DNA of 64,000 bases from Gnetum montanum (GCA_015680685.1 MNCI01023945.1:465004-529003), one strand, 5' to 3'. Shown: positions 1 to 12,300, counted from the stretch's first letter. Notes: generated from the letters alone by a model not told the origin. Numbers and translations: made by a program.

Positions 1-47
1 CGGCCTTTGCGGCCCATGGTGATCCATTCACCCCCTTCAAAGAGCTG

Positions 48-587
48 TCAGGTTTGGGTTCTTGGCTGCGTTCGTCCCGGCACGCGACAAGTAGCCTCCT
101 GGTGCCCAGGTTTGCCACAGCGCGTGCACCTGGCCCGGAGGGGTGGTTGGGTTGTCGGGCTTCGGTTGGGGTTGTCCGCCGTCTCCAGATTCTCAAACGC
201 TACCTCAAGTCTCTCCTCCCCTCTGGGGAGTTCCAGAATCACCTCCCGAATGAGGTCCTTTTTTGTCAGCAGGCGCCACATGCAAAACTGGGCAAAGCCC
301 ATGCACTCCATAGACATGGTGACCCGGTCAAAAGCGATGAATTCCCCGAAAAAATCCGCGATTTGTCGTAGAAACGCGAGGTTCCACAGCTCCCAAGGGA
401 GCCGGGAGACCCGTATCCAGACCGGTGCTTTAGCAAAGAGGTCGGACTCCCGATGGACCCCAGGGTGCCAGGGGGTCAACGCCAAGCCCCTCGCACCGTA
501 GAACCATGGTCCCCCCAACAGGACCGAGTCCCTGGCTTGCCGGGTTGGGAGGATGAACAGCAGGAGGTCGGAGGACAGACTATGCAC
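48..587 (-). pseudogene. LINE (L1-type) ORF1 fragment: DUF4283 plus CCHC zinc knuckle
   Basis: A 179-codon frame. Residues about 20-125 have the plant LINE ORF1 DUF4283 pattern: GGPWFYGARG near residue 25, then a PVWIRVSRLPWELWN block near 55-69. A CX2CX4HX4C zinc knuckle follows (C154, C157, H162, C167). Proteins of this kind bind LINE RNA. The start of the DUF4283 domain is missing: coding character and GC-rich composition stop at about 595, where AT-rich DNA begins, so the copy is truncated there. The frame stops just after the knuckle, and any ORF2 would lie beyond the window edge. Its high GC content is unlike the rest of the window, which suggests a younger or differently derived insert. 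Family call fairly sure; functionality unlikely. Confidence 0.72.
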
Positions 588-595
588 CCCATATT

Positions 596-1660
596 GTTTC
601 TGCAGAGATCATCATGGAATATCACATGGACATAGGATAGACAAGTATCTTGCATGTTTAATGATGATGTTGGCTGTGGTGTGCAGTGTTATTGCTCCTG
701 ATGATGTATCTTTGCTTTGAATAATTCATATCTTTTGAGGTTCATTGCTATTAAAAGTGACAATGCTTTGAATGTGCACCAATTGCTTCTTTAGCTTCTG
801 TTATTACTAGTGCCACTAGCAAGTGGCTGTTGTACAAGATTTATTTTTAAATAATTCAGGATTGATCATTGGATCGTAACATTGGTGTGTGATTATTTGA
901 GATTCTTTATTTCAAACTACAATAGGTCATAGCTACCTTGGTATTGCTATAATTTCCAAAAGCTATACAACAACATATGTTGCATAGTTATCTTTTCCCT
1001 TCTCCGATCTCTTATGGATTTGTTTTTTTGGACTAATTCTCTTAGAGCGAAACGAAGCTGTGAAAGAATTGTGGGTACAAAGAAATGAAGCTGTGAAAGA
1101 ATTGTGGGTACAGAAATTTTTGATTATTATGTATCTCATGGTAAGCCTTCATATCACTACAAACAGTCCATATTTTAATTAAACATTTTGACAATACAAA
1201 ATGCATGGAAACTGAGTGTGGTAAATGTGACAAATTTTGTCTGACCAGGCAAGACAAATTTCATGGGGAAGATGCCAATTCAAAATGGATGGCTAAAGAA
1301 GCAAGACAATTCCAAAAAACCCACTTGGCTGCATGAGTTTCTCCCAACTCTAGCCCAACAAAACAAAGAGATAGTCCACTTAGAAATCCCAAGAATGAAA
1401 ATGTCAGAACAAGAATCCAAACATACTACCTTTGCCCCAAGTGCTACCAATGTAGCTGCAGCAGTGATGAAGAAATTACAACTTCATTATAAAATATCAT
1501 ATTTATACAAGTCACAAAACACAATATTTCAAGGGTGTTGGGGAACTTGGGTGAGCCTTACTCAAGGCAGAAAAAAGATTGCTTAACTTAGGTAGGCTGT
1601 TTTAATTAGTAGGCAATGTGGGTTGCTAATTTTGGTTGGCTACTTTAATAAAAGCCCTTC
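596..1660. other. Intergenic, no recognised gene
   Basis: AT-rich DNA with no domain I recognise. The frame at 1263-1586 (107 codons) has no family signature and no codon pattern that convinces me. The only structure seen is a 33-bp tandem duplication at 1054-1119. Confidence 0.5.
1054..1119. repeat. 33-bp tandem duplication
   Basis: The motif starting GAAGCTGTGAAAGAATTG occurs at 1054 and again at 1087, nearly identical. It encodes nothing recognisable. Confidence 0.8.
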
Positions 1661-2375
1661 TTTGTGGGCTTTTTATTGAGCATGCTGGGGGTTTCAATCA
1701 CATCAAATCAAGGGTTTTTGGCTTAGTTCATGATTATGAAAAGTTGCAAATAACAACACTCACAGCAACAAGAGTTTTGGTGCAAGAGGATTTGAAGCAG
1801 CTGCATGGAGGAGAAATATTCACCGATGTCAAATTAGTTTTAGCATTTGTTCAATGAGTTGGTCACTACCATTTTGATGGAAACATATATATATATATAT
1901 ATATGATCATGCAAATTTGGTTTTCTCTAAATAAAAACTCAACATCATTCATCCCCAAGCCAACCAAAAGATTTCTAAAGTTTTGTGCGCTGGAAAGAAA
2001 AAACAAAGACGTACACAAACATTGGAGCATGGAGATCAGCAGGGCAGGAGGCAGAGGAGGCAAGCGCCATCAAAATGGTAGTGACCAACCATCGAATAGA
2101 CATTGGAATTGATCCATCATCGACGAATGCGGCTACTTCGAATCCTATTGCACTAAAACTCTTGTTGCTGTGGGTGTTATTGTCAACAACTTTTCATAAT
2201 CACCAATTGAGCCAAAAACCCTTCTTTTGACATATGCATGATCAAAAGTATACAGAGATTTTGCAAAAATGGCATGTTCTGGTAGATCTGCAACAAGCAA
2301 CATTACATTTCAAAGAGATGAGATTTGTTAAAGAATTAACTAGAAAAGTAAGTTCATAGATACCATATGATTTTC
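1661..2375. repeat. Unit 1 of a triplicated inverted-repeat sequence
   Basis: First of three direct copies (1661, 2376, 2964). Within it, 1703-1880 and 2067-2232 are inverted copies of each other: GGTCACTACCATTTTGATGG at 1861 answers CCATCAAAATGGTAGTGACC at 2067, and CAAGGGTTTTTGGCTTAG near 1709 answers the GCCAAAAACCCTT end near 2211. The roughly 186-base spacer holds an (AT)n tract and an A-rich stretch. A transcript would fold into a long imperfect hairpin with arms of about 170 bases. A shared tail at 2233-2375 (TATACAGAGATTTTGC onward) is found again only in unit 3. No transposase or other coding signal is visible. Confidence 0.8.
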
Positions 2376-2963
2376 TTTGTGGGCTTTTTATTGAGCATGC
2401 TGGGGGTTTCAATCACATCAAATCAAGGGTTTTTGGCTTAGTTCGTGATTATGAAAAGTTGCAAACAACAACACCCATAGCAATAAGAGTTTTGGTGCAA
2501 GAGGATTCGATGTAGCCACATAAGAGAGGAACGTTCACCCATGACAGATTAGTTTCAGCGTTTGTTCGATGAGTTGGTCATTGCCATTTTGATGAAAACA
2601 TATATATATGATCATGCAAATTTAGTTTTCTTTGAACAAAAACTCAACATCCTTCATTCGCTAGCCAACCAAAAGATTTTTAAAGTTTTGTGCATTAGAA
2701 AGAAAAAACAAAGATGTACACAAGTATGGGAGTGTGGATATCGACAGGGTAGGAGGCAGAGGAGGCAAGCGCCACCAAAATGGTAGTGACCAACTCATTG
2801 GACAGATGTTGGAATTGATCTATCGTCAGCGAATGTTGCTTCTCTATGTGGCTACCTTGAATCCTCTTGCACCAAAACTCTTGTTGCTGTGGGTGTTATT
2901 GTCAGCAACTTTTCATAATCACTAATTGAGCCAAAAACCCTTGTTTTAACATATGCATGATCA
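2376..2963. repeat. Unit 2 of the triplicated inverted repeat
   Basis: Direct copy of unit 1 with arms at about 2418-2594 and 2772-2949. It lacks the roughly 130-base tail present in units 1 and 3. The (AT)n tract in its loop is much shorter than in unit 1. Arms and loop are otherwise collinear with the other copies. Confidence 0.8.
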
Positions 2964-3700
2964 AAATGGACTTTTTATTTAGCATGTTGGGGGTTTCAAT
3001 CACATCAAATCAAGGGTTTTTTGGCTTAGTTTGTGATTATGAAAAGTTGCAGACAACAACAATCACATCAATAAGAGTTTTGTTGTGAGAGGATTCGAAG
3101 TAGCCGCATGGAGAAGGAGCATTCACTGATGACAGATTAGTTTCAGTGTTTGTTTGATGAGTTGGTCATTGCCATTTTGATGGAAACATATATATATATA
3201 TATGTATATATGTGATCATGCAAATTTAGTTTTCTCTGAACAAAAACTCAACATCATTCATCCCCTAGTCAACCAAAATATTTCTAAAGTTTTGTGCATT
3301 GGAAAGAAAAAACAAAGACATACACAAGCATGGGAGCGTGGAGATCGGCAGGGTAGGAGGTAGAGGAGGCAAGTGCCATCAAAATGGTAGTAACCAACTC
3401 ATTGGACAAATGTTGGAATTGATCCATCATTGGTGAATGTTGCTCCTTCATGCGGCTGCTTCGAATCCTCTTACACCAAAACTCTTGTTGCTGTGGGTGT
3501 TATTGTCAGCAACTTTTCATAATCACCAATTGAGCCAAAAACCCTTCTTTTGACATATATGCATGATCAAAAGTATACAGAGATTTTGCAAAAATGGCCC
3601 ATTCTAGTAGATCTACAACAAACAACATTACATTTCAAAGAGATGAGATTTGTTAAAGAATTAACTAGAAAAGTAACTTCATAGATACCATTTGCATGAT
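2964..3700. repeat. Unit 3 of the triplicated inverted repeat
   Basis: Direct copy with arms at about 3005-3183 and 3376-3552, a loop with a longer (AT)n/(TATG) tract, and the tail at 3553-3700 that matches 2233-2375. The start of the unit (ACTTTTTATTTAGCATG) has diverged from TGGGCTTTTTATTGAGCATG in units 1 and 2. Confidence 0.8.
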
Positions 3701-4515
3701 TTCCTTCTGTCTGCTATAGGGACTAGAAATCTAGGCATCTATCTGCTACCATGATAACTTGAAATGTAACGGTACAAGTCCACCTAAAAAGAGTAGTTTG
3801 AAATCATTCAAAAGGTCCTTTCAATGCTCTCCACCGGCCCCGAATATGGGACTTAACTTTTTCAAAACGTTCTGAACACAACTTAGTTTGAGTGATAAAT
3901 CCAAGCAATGATTTAACAGAGCAATGGACTCGTAACACCAAAAAAATAAAATCAAATAAAATAAAAGCCAAAAACAAAAGAAAAAAGAAAATGAAGGAGA
4001 AGAAAGATTGAATCACCATGCTTTTTTGTACAATCAGATAAATTTAAATTTTCACTTTTAACTCAGGTCAGTTTGGTAAGAAAATTTTGTGATCTTGTCC
4101 ATATCAAGGTCCCAATAGGTTTTAGTAAAACTGAGAATTGTGGACTGGGTTGTCTTCAAGTACACTCATTTATAGTACTGGAAATTATACAAAAAAAAAA
4201 GGTACAAAGCAAATGCATGGCTATCCAGCAATGACAAGCAGTACCATGTGCATAGATGATAAGAGAAAAAAAAAATTTATCCCAAAAAAACCATTAGGGA
4301 TTTTGCTGCATTGATCTTCTCTAAATAAATAGCTCTTCCAAGATCTTCAATCACCTGTCCTGATGCTTCAAATCATTTATAGGTTTTGATTTGATGTTCT
4401 TCATAACAAAGAGAAGCTACCAAGTGGACATCTCTTGTGTGTGTGTGTGTATATATATATATGCTCGGTGGACCATAGGCCACCTACTATTGAAAATTTG
4501 AACCAACTATCAACA
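3701..4515. other. Intergenic; TG/TA microsatellite near its end
   Basis: No gene or element recognised. A (TG)n(TA)n microsatellite lies at about 4436-4462. The sequence abuts the 3' end of the pseudogene at 4516. Confidence 0.5.
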
Positions 4516-6000
4516 TCAAAAACCCTTAGCATTCCTCAAGCGTGCTTGCTGACCCTTTAATTTTGCTTCTAGTAACTGGCTCTCAAACTGTTTTCCCGCA
4601 TTCCCTAGAGTCGATCAAAGGAACTTCTGAACCTTCCATTATCTGAAGAAAGCTACTGATGGTTCCACTGTTGAGTTGGACTAGAGACACCATGGACAGG
4701 TGACATACCTTTCCCTAGAAGATGATCAATGCCACCACCAAGAGACCTCCCAGAACTCTGACTTGGATAACAGTCAGGAATCTCCTCTATTTCTTCCTTT
4801 ATCCCACTGCATTTAAATTGCAATGATTGAGTTCTAGCTAGCATGTCACCACTCTTTGCACTTTTGGAATTGCCATGTACGTCATTTCTCAAGGATTTGC
4901 CATCATGGAGTCTCTCTTTGGCCTCCTGATTTTGCTCTTTGACCCCTTCTGTTGTCTTGGTATAATTTGCCTGTGTAGATTTCAACTTCTCCAAAATTTG
5001 AACTTTACTGCCCTGCCAAGATTTTGCACTCCCTAACTGATCTTTAAAAGGCACTCTCTTTTCATGGGATTTCTGAATTCTGTTTTCTAATTGAAATTGA
5101 CTTTTGCTCACATTACTTTCTCGCCTTCGTTTCGTTGGAGGAACCCAAAGAAGCATATGTCAACAGATTCATCATTACCATCATCTTGAGGTGCACTCAT
5201 GCAATTTAAATGCATGCATTCAATTGATTGCCTGTATGGTTTTGCATCTTCCAAGTCACTTGTATGATAATTTGCTTGCCTGTCCTTCAGAAAAGTTTCA
5301 ACTTCACTTATTAGCCTCTCAATGTTCTCTTCCTTCCGCTCCAGATCCAAACGTGCCTCAACAAGCTTTACATGAACCCTTTCTTCTTTCCACAGTTCAA
5401 CCATGTTAAGTAAATGGACTTCCTCTCGCTCTTCATCTTGTTTGAGTCTTCTTTCTTTATCTTCTCTCTTTAAAATCTTTACCAACCACCATTGTCAATT
5501 CATCACAAAAGTGTACAACTTATTGCCTAGCCATCCTTTCCCTATCCAACTCTTGCAAAGCCTTTGAAAATGCTGTTTTGATTTAAGAAACCTCTCTTGC
5601 AAGCTTTCTATGCAAACTCTCTGATCTCCTCTGCAATTTTCTCTCATCTTCAAGTTCGTCCTTCACAAATTGAAGAGCTGTTTTGATTCTCTCTTGCTCC
5701 TTACTTTTCCACACCATCTTTTCATCAACAAGTCTTTTAATCAAGTTTTCCATTTGATGCCGATCAACATTTTGTTCTTGAATCAGTTCTTTTTCTTGTG
5801 CTTGAGCATTGTCTAGTTCTACCCGTAAGACATACTTGATGCATCTTGTTCCTCCAAACTCCAAATCAGGTTCAGTACTTTAAGTAACTTACTTGATGTT
5901 GCAAGACTATAGCCAGAATCTGTTGGTCTTATTTTAAGATCAATAGAACTGTAGGAGTAGCTGCTTGATCAAGAGCTCTGACCTGTATGAAAACAGGGGA
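4516..6000 (-). pseudogene. Decayed plant coiled-coil gene of the At5g41620/At3g11590 (USO1-like, BLT-related) family
   Basis: Reading down the minus strand, successive frames give blocks in the order of this plant family: LLKVLNLIWSLEEQDASSM (about 5910-5840), DNAQAQEKEL, KSKEQERIKTALQ with DELEDERKLQRRSESLHRKL (5700-5600), an FSKALQELDRER remnant (about 5570), VELWKEERVHVKLVEARLDL (about 5400-5330), SAPQDDGNDESVD (about 5190), PTQQWNHQ (4655), and a final LLEAKLKGQQARLRNAKG ending at the TGA at 4516-4518. The blocks lie in different frames with several in-frame stops, so it cannot make the family protein. A TTTCATACAG at about 5980 could be an old splice acceptor, which would mean an unprocessed copy. 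Parent proteins are long coiled-coil proteins; the plant BRANCHLESS TRICHOME relative acts in trichome morphology. The 5' exon is not identified; it may lie beyond the retroelement at 6218-13224. Family assignment is from memory of conserved motifs. Confidence 0.68.
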
Positions 6001-6217
6001 ATCCTATGTATGATACAAAAAGCTCACTTCTATATTATTTAAAACTACGAAAAGTCGGTCACACAATTCTCTTAAATCCGCTTTCTGTAGAAACTCGAGA
6101 ATCCAAAGGAGATACCACCACTCGTGGAAGGCTGGACAAGAATGGAATAGAAGATATAAAGAATGAATGATGGAAATGAGAGAGAAGATGAGAGTGTAAC
6201 ATCATCAAATCCCTAAC

Positions 6218-7260
6218 TAATGAAGCATCAAAGTGTCACATTAATGGGCTCTCGTCGATGTGGCCTCATTGATGGGTCCCCATCAATGTGGTATTTCTTG
6301 TCGATGAGGCTACCTCGATGTAGCATTTGCCATGTTTATGAGGCCCTGTAAATGTAGCTCAACAATAAAGTTTATAAATACACATGCTTCTGCCATGTAT
6401 TAGCATTCTTTGGTTAATAGAGTAGCCAAACTCTTACAATTTTATTCTGTAGTCTTAGAGAATAGTCAGTGAGTGCCTGTAGTGTGGATTTGAGTCAATT
6501 GTATAGTGTCTTATTCAAGTGGCATTGTACCTAGACACATTCCATGAATGGCAATAAGATCAAGATTGACTGTTATTCATTGTAGCACTTTGACATAGAT
6601 TAAATTTACTTTTAATGCAATTTATATTCCATGCACTTAGTTAATATTTATGTTTCTATGCATGTTAATGAATTGGTGAAATGTGCATGACCAATTTCAT
6701 GTGTAAACACATATTTTCTTGGTAATCCTAGCAGCGTTATTGCTTGGTTCGTCGAGTAGCATAGAGCTTGATAATACCAGTAGTGGATACGTGGGTTCAA
6801 GACCTGTACAATAAGCTGGGAATAGAAACTCATTGCCTGTAGGCTAGTTTAGACTTTACTTTCTATTGCTAATTAGTTAAATAATTGATTTCTTTATTGT
6901 CATTAGGAGTAGCCTAAGGCTAAAACAACATTAAGAATAATATGCCTCACTTTGGAACACTCATCACCTGTAGGCTAGTTTAGACTTTACTTCATGTTGC
7001 TAATTAGTTAAATAATTGACTTCTTTATTGTCATTAGGAGTAGCCTAAGGCCAAAACAACATGAAGAATCATATGCGTCACTTTGGACTAAACCATACAT
7101 GACAAAGCTATCACTAGGCCAAGTGGGAAGATAGTGAACTATGATAAAGGCATAATGATCTAGATGCCATAACTAATCCCATCCATGGAATTCAACTGGA
7201 TAGTACATGAATGTTTGTGATTCATATGGTTGGGCATAGGGGGTACCTCGTTGCTCATCA
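6218..7260 (+). repeat. 5' LTR of Athila-like copy 1
   Basis: 1043 bp. Matches 12313-13224 collinearly (ATGAAGCATCAAAGTGTC near the start, GGTACCTC...CTCATCA at the end). A TATAAA box lies at 6373. A 131-bp tandem duplication (TAGGCTAGTTTAGACTTTAC at about 6840 and 6971) is absent from the 3' LTR and accounts exactly for the length difference (1043 against 912). Confidence 0.85.
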
Positions 7261-7279
7261 TTAGCACCGTTGCCAAGGA
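7261..7279 (+). promoter_or_regulatory. Primer-binding site, tRNA-Asp type (decayed)
   Basis: TTAGCACCGTTGCCAAGGA directly follows the LTR. It resembles the TGGCGCCGTTGCCGGGGA site used by Athila-like elements, which pairs with the 3' end of tRNA-Asp. Several bases have changed. Confidence 0.55.
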
Positions 7280-7415
7280 TGGTGCTTGTTATCTAGATTA
7301 GTTATATCATACACGATCTCTATAAATGCATTAATGATTTATCTTTTAAGAAATGTTAAGTCACTAACATCATTAACTAACGGGGGGGGGTCTTTCACAA
7401 GGAAGTAATAATTCA

Positions 7416-9660
7416 TTGTATGAAGTGAACATTCATTGGAGAACTAATGAGATATATATTGAAGAAAATTGGAGTGATCAACCTCATGTAGGGGTTTCAT
7501 ATGTTCATGACCATCCTGACTACACTCAAGGACTACATTCACCTAAGGTAGACAATCTTAGAGGAGATGAAGTAAGTCCTAAATCAAGGGAGGCCTCAAG
7601 GCTTAGGACCTTCTCAAAACATGGAAAAGATACATCAAGGAACCATGGGGAACACTATAGAAGCCATGGTAACTCTCGCAGTTCATCATCTTCCTCTTCC
7701 TCTTCAACATCTAGTTCTGACAAAGATGAACATAGGTATAAAGATTGAGCTCCACTATGGGGTCGAAATAAGGATAGAAATCAAACCCAAGCGTAACATA
7801 AAAAACATCAAAATGAACATAGACAAAATCGTCACAATCAAACAAATAGAAATAGAAATTTTCACCATGACATGTCTGATGACAATGAACCCTTGTTGGC
7901 CATTAAGAGCATGATGTAGATCACAAAGGTAGTTAAAACACCCCACAAGCATTACAAGGAAAGTTGCATCAAAAGGCTTGATATGAATAACAACCCTAAA
8001 TTTGAAGGAGGCTATAATTTTGAACCACAACATCATTTGCAAGCCTTCCACGGTGCCTATGTTTTATAGAACATTGAAAGTGGGTGGAAAAAGCTTAAAC
8101 TCTTTCCTAGGACACTAATAGATAAAGCCGAAGTGTGGTATAGATCATTGAAATCAAATTCAATCCATCGGTGGTCCAAAATGTTGGAACTCTTCAATGA
8201 GAAATACCAAACCTATGAAAGGATGTCCAGCCTAAGGAAACGAATCCAAGAATGGAAACAAGAACAAAATGAACCCTTGAATGTGGCCCAAGATAGATAC
8301 TATTCTCTAGTAAATAAAAGTCTAGGCCATGGTTTCTCTCAAGAAGAGAAACTTTTCCACATCATAGATGGGTTTCATAGTCAAAGAAGAGAGAACCTTG
8401 GGATGTATCTCAAGGTCAATTATAAGAACTAGGAACCATCAACTCCAAAAGCTAATCAAGCATGTGGAAAAAGAAGAAAAAGAGCTATGTAAATGAAAGA
8501 ATGTTGAGAAATATCACTGGGACACAACTCTTGAAAAGAAGAAGGTCCATATCTATGATGAGGAAAAAGAGGCAGCTCTCGATGAAGTGATTTTACAACA
8601 AACCTTGCCAATACAAAATTCTATTGATGAGCTTGAAGTGAAGCTAGATAAGATGTCGAAATGGACAAATGAGAAAGTTATAGCTTGAGTAGAAATCGTA
8701 GAGGGAATAGTAACGAAAAACAAATCAAGCGACCACAATAAAAGGAGGAAAAGAAACTAAGGGATAGGTAAGAACACTGATCAATAGAAAGGGAAAATGG
8801 CTATAGAAGAAGAGGCTATAGACTCAACCATTGAAGAAGATGATGGATGTGACATCTGCATAAATGACCATCCAAAGGGCTATTGCCTAATCATGTTACA
8901 TCTACATGAGTATTGGGCTTTCGCATTGAATCCCAAGTTTGTACAAAAGCAAATGCCTAGGAAATTACCTTTCTCACAACGTAATTATAGACCATCCTAC
9001 AACTAACCGTACCATCCTAGTGGGACTTCTTACCAGCCTCAACACTATCATCCAACGTAGTGGCAAAACCCATAATCATGGGCGAGGCCATCATTAAACC
9101 CATACTACCCTTACTACCAGCCAAACCTATACAAATATTATGTTTAACAACCTGTCTCACCAACTTGTTGCACTTCCTCTACTTTGAATCACCACTACTA
9201 CTCTCTTGAATATCATCAACTTGAAATATCTTATATGAGATCACCACCTCACACCTCTCACCCTCCTTCATATCCTCAATATTCTCATACTCACCTCCAC
9301 CAAATGTCACCTTCAACAACACAAGAAAGTTCAACACCACAACATCAACAAAAGAATGCCACTTGTGCTGTAAATATACACAAAAATGATAATGCCAGTA
9401 GATCTCCACCATAATCTAGGAAATGCCCTTTCTTTAGGATGGTTCCCATGCATAAGAAAACCACTTGTGGCCTACTAACTCATCCGAACCAACACAATGC
9501 CAATCAAGTGCAACACCCTTCCTCTCACAACCAATATCCTCCAATCCTATGCAAAGGCCAACATCCATCATTCCTCCAACACCTAATAGAGGTAATGAAT
9601 CTAGCATTATGAAGAGACTGAAGAATCCATGCATAACTAATCATGATAAAAGATGCAATT
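7416..9660 (+). pseudogene. Decayed Athila-like gag (copy 1)
   Basis: 7416-7748 is a charged N-terminal part ending in a Ser run and DKDEHRYKD. 7960-8432 gives the retrotransposon gag core: FEGGYNFEPQHHLQAFHGAY, KLKLFPRTLIDKAEVWYRSL, then RWSKMLELFNEKYQTYERM. 8797-9006 carries a CX2CX3HX4C knuckle (C18, C21, H25, C30 of that frame), the unusual spacing shared with the copy at 55380. A Pro/Tyr/Gln-rich tail follows to about 9660. Frames change and stops interrupt, many at positions where the sister copy suggests Gln or Trp. Gag would package element RNA. No protease DSG motif is recognisable here, unlike in the sister copy. Confidence 0.72.
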
Positions 9661-12300
9661 ATGGGTTAGAAGTTTGAAATATTAATACAAACCCTATACT
9701 AATCCACCATAAAGTTCAGGATCAAGTGTGTGAGCAAAAACTAGTCTACTTAGTAGCCACTAAACTAAAAGACATCCAGTGGCTTGAAAATGAGAATATA
9801 AAACTATTTCAAATATGCATGGAGGCAACTAATCCGCTTAATAGTTCTAGACTTAAGAAAATGAACTAAACAGAGGACTTAGATGAATATACCTTACACT
9901 CTGATTATACACCAAAAAAGGATATTAAACATGGAGACTTAAGAATTAAAATAGAAAATCAAGAAGAAAAAGGAAACACATTCTAGATCCCCAAGAATGG
10001 AAATAGCTTCAAGTCTAGATGAAGATACATCTTTGAATGATCCAAACGAGACTATTACCAATGTTTGATGTGCTACCACACAATTAATTAAATCATTAAT
10101 GATGATAGATGGGAAACCAGTGGTCTATAACCAAGGGATTGTGCAATCATAAGATTAGTCATGAGGGAGATGCTCCATCTTGGTTCAAGAACTAATAAAT
10201 GTTTTTTACTTTCTTGTTTTACAATTTTTTATCATTTTCCTATTTCTTCAAAAAAAATTTGATTCTTAATATGTTTTCCATTTCTTAATATTTTCTTTTC
10301 TTTATATTTTTCTCTTTTCTTGAGTCATTTTTTTTATGTTTTATGAATGTATTTTATGTTTTTGTTAATAACATTGCCAAGTCATGATGCAAAAGTCAAC
10401 GCTATCTGTTGGGTTTTTGTGCTATGCTAGCAAGATGATTGGCTAAGTAATTATGTAAAGTAGTGAGACCACCTCATCCATCCCTCCAATTCTCTAAATA
10501 AAAGGTCTTTTTCATGGAAAAAATTTGGTTCTTCTTTCATAAAACTAAAATTAATCAATGATCATTGTACATTGAAGAAAGAGGGAATAACCAAGTGGGA
10601 ATGGTAAGGGTGTGACCTTAAGGGAACTTGTTGGGTTTTCTTATTGTCTTCCTTCATGTGATTTATGACACCTCGAGGAATGTATCATCACTCCTTCATC
10701 GACCAATAAATAGGAAGCTATGTCTTTACATGGTGTGGTTTCCATAAAAAAACCAAAAAAAAAAAAAAAAAAAACACACAAACAAAAAAAACAAACAAAA
10801 TAAAAAGAGAGAGAAAAAAAACAATAATAGGAATTCAATGCACACCCTTTAGACACAATAATGGGATATAAGCATTAGTTATGGGGCTAGAAAGGCATCT
10901 TACCTATGCTTGAAGGTGCCCCTCTAACGAAGGCCCTTCCTTCTTCTCTTTTCTTCTCATTTTGGAGTGATGATTATTCTTTGAGGTGGTTGTGGACTCA
11001 TGGTGGTTGGTATGATGGAACACATTAATGTGAGGTTATGATTCATAGTATGGACTTGGTTTGAACTTGGATGGATAGTTATGTTAACTATTTCAATTAC
11101 ATTTATCACAAGGACCTATTGCAGACATGGTCAAGTACCTTACATCTTGATCTCTGCAATCCCCTCTCATCCCATTATTCACCTCACTGCTACATGCAAT
11201 CATGAGCCTTTTGGGTTTATGTAGTATAGTGCAACATGCCAACCACAATAGTTTTGTGTTGTTTGGAATAAAGGCATGGTCTACATTTAACTTCTCGGGT
11301 GCCCACGGACATCTATAAAGGTGGTTATGCAAGGGCATTATGGTAAGAGCTTGCTTTGGGGAGGATCCACTTACATAACTTTTGTTGATCATGGCTTTCT
11401 AGAACATCAATGATAGTTTCTTTGAATTTATGCATAATTTTGGGACTACTTCTCATTTTTTTTATTAATTTTTCCTACTTTTCTATTTCAATATCCATTA
11501 ATATTTCTTTGCAATCTTTTGAATCAAACCTTTGGTTTCAATTATTTGAAAACTTGTGTGCTTTTGGAGTTATGCTCATCAGTCATGAGGGATAGGGATG
11601 TTTGTTTTGAAATTTTTCTAACATCCTACTTTTGAACATTATGGTAACTAATAGTAATTGATCAAAATAATGTAAACAACTTGATGATTTTAGTTACCTC
11701 ATAGCCTTGGGCATAACATGCTATCATCACCTTGTGCTTAAACAAAAACTAAGGCATCTAAAAATGGTTAATTATTAAGGATAATTTACCAAAACTAATG
11801 TTGATCCTTTGTTGACTACAAGTGATGCTAAAAGAAACACCTAAGGAAGAAGGTCTTTTGCGAGGCATGAAAACGAAGCTAAGAGGGGGGCAATGGAGGA
11901 TATGTCCATAGAAAAATTGTAGCACATACAAAATAGTAGCTCAAGAATCACATGTTTGCTAGATCCATGGGATGATGAGAAGAAATTTCAATCCATCCTT
12001 CAAGAATGTTCCATATAACTAGAGAAGCATCGACATAACAATCAAGGTTGGAAGTCTGCCACCGCGAGTGGCAACAAGAAGAATCATCTTTAGTAGATTT
12101 TTGAAGACCTCTACAAATTTTGTAATCTTCAATGTCTATCAAGTCTTTTTGTCACTTTGTCATTTTGTATGCATCCACTAGAATAAAATTTTGTAATGTG
12201 GCACTCAATTTTGTTATGTTAATTTGTTATGTCAAGTGTGAGTCAATTATCTCATACCTTTCCAATTTTGTAAAGGAACTCGAGGATGAGTTTTCATTCA
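9661..12300 (+). other. Non-coding 3' half of Athila-like copy 1
   Basis: No pol domain is readable on either strand. Parts match the 3' half of the second copy: 10600-10860 corresponds to 57480-57700 (GGTGTGACTT..AAGGG, then an A-rich stretch), so this tail belongs to the family. An A-rich tract sits at 10745-10815. In autonomous Athila elements this region would follow pol; here the whole of pol is missing. Confidence 0.55.

Noticed and set aside
1263-1586. 107-codon frame as a small gene
   Set aside because: No recognisable domain, no neighbouring gene structure and ordinary AT-rich composition; could not be supported.
3804-4019. Small hydrophobic protein on the minus strand
   Set aside because: Phe/Leu-rich text comes from an A-rich tract read on the opposite strand.
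10641-10856. Small Phe-rich protein on the minus strand
   Set aside because: Encoded by the poly-A tract at 10745-10815 inside the non-coding tail of an LTR element.
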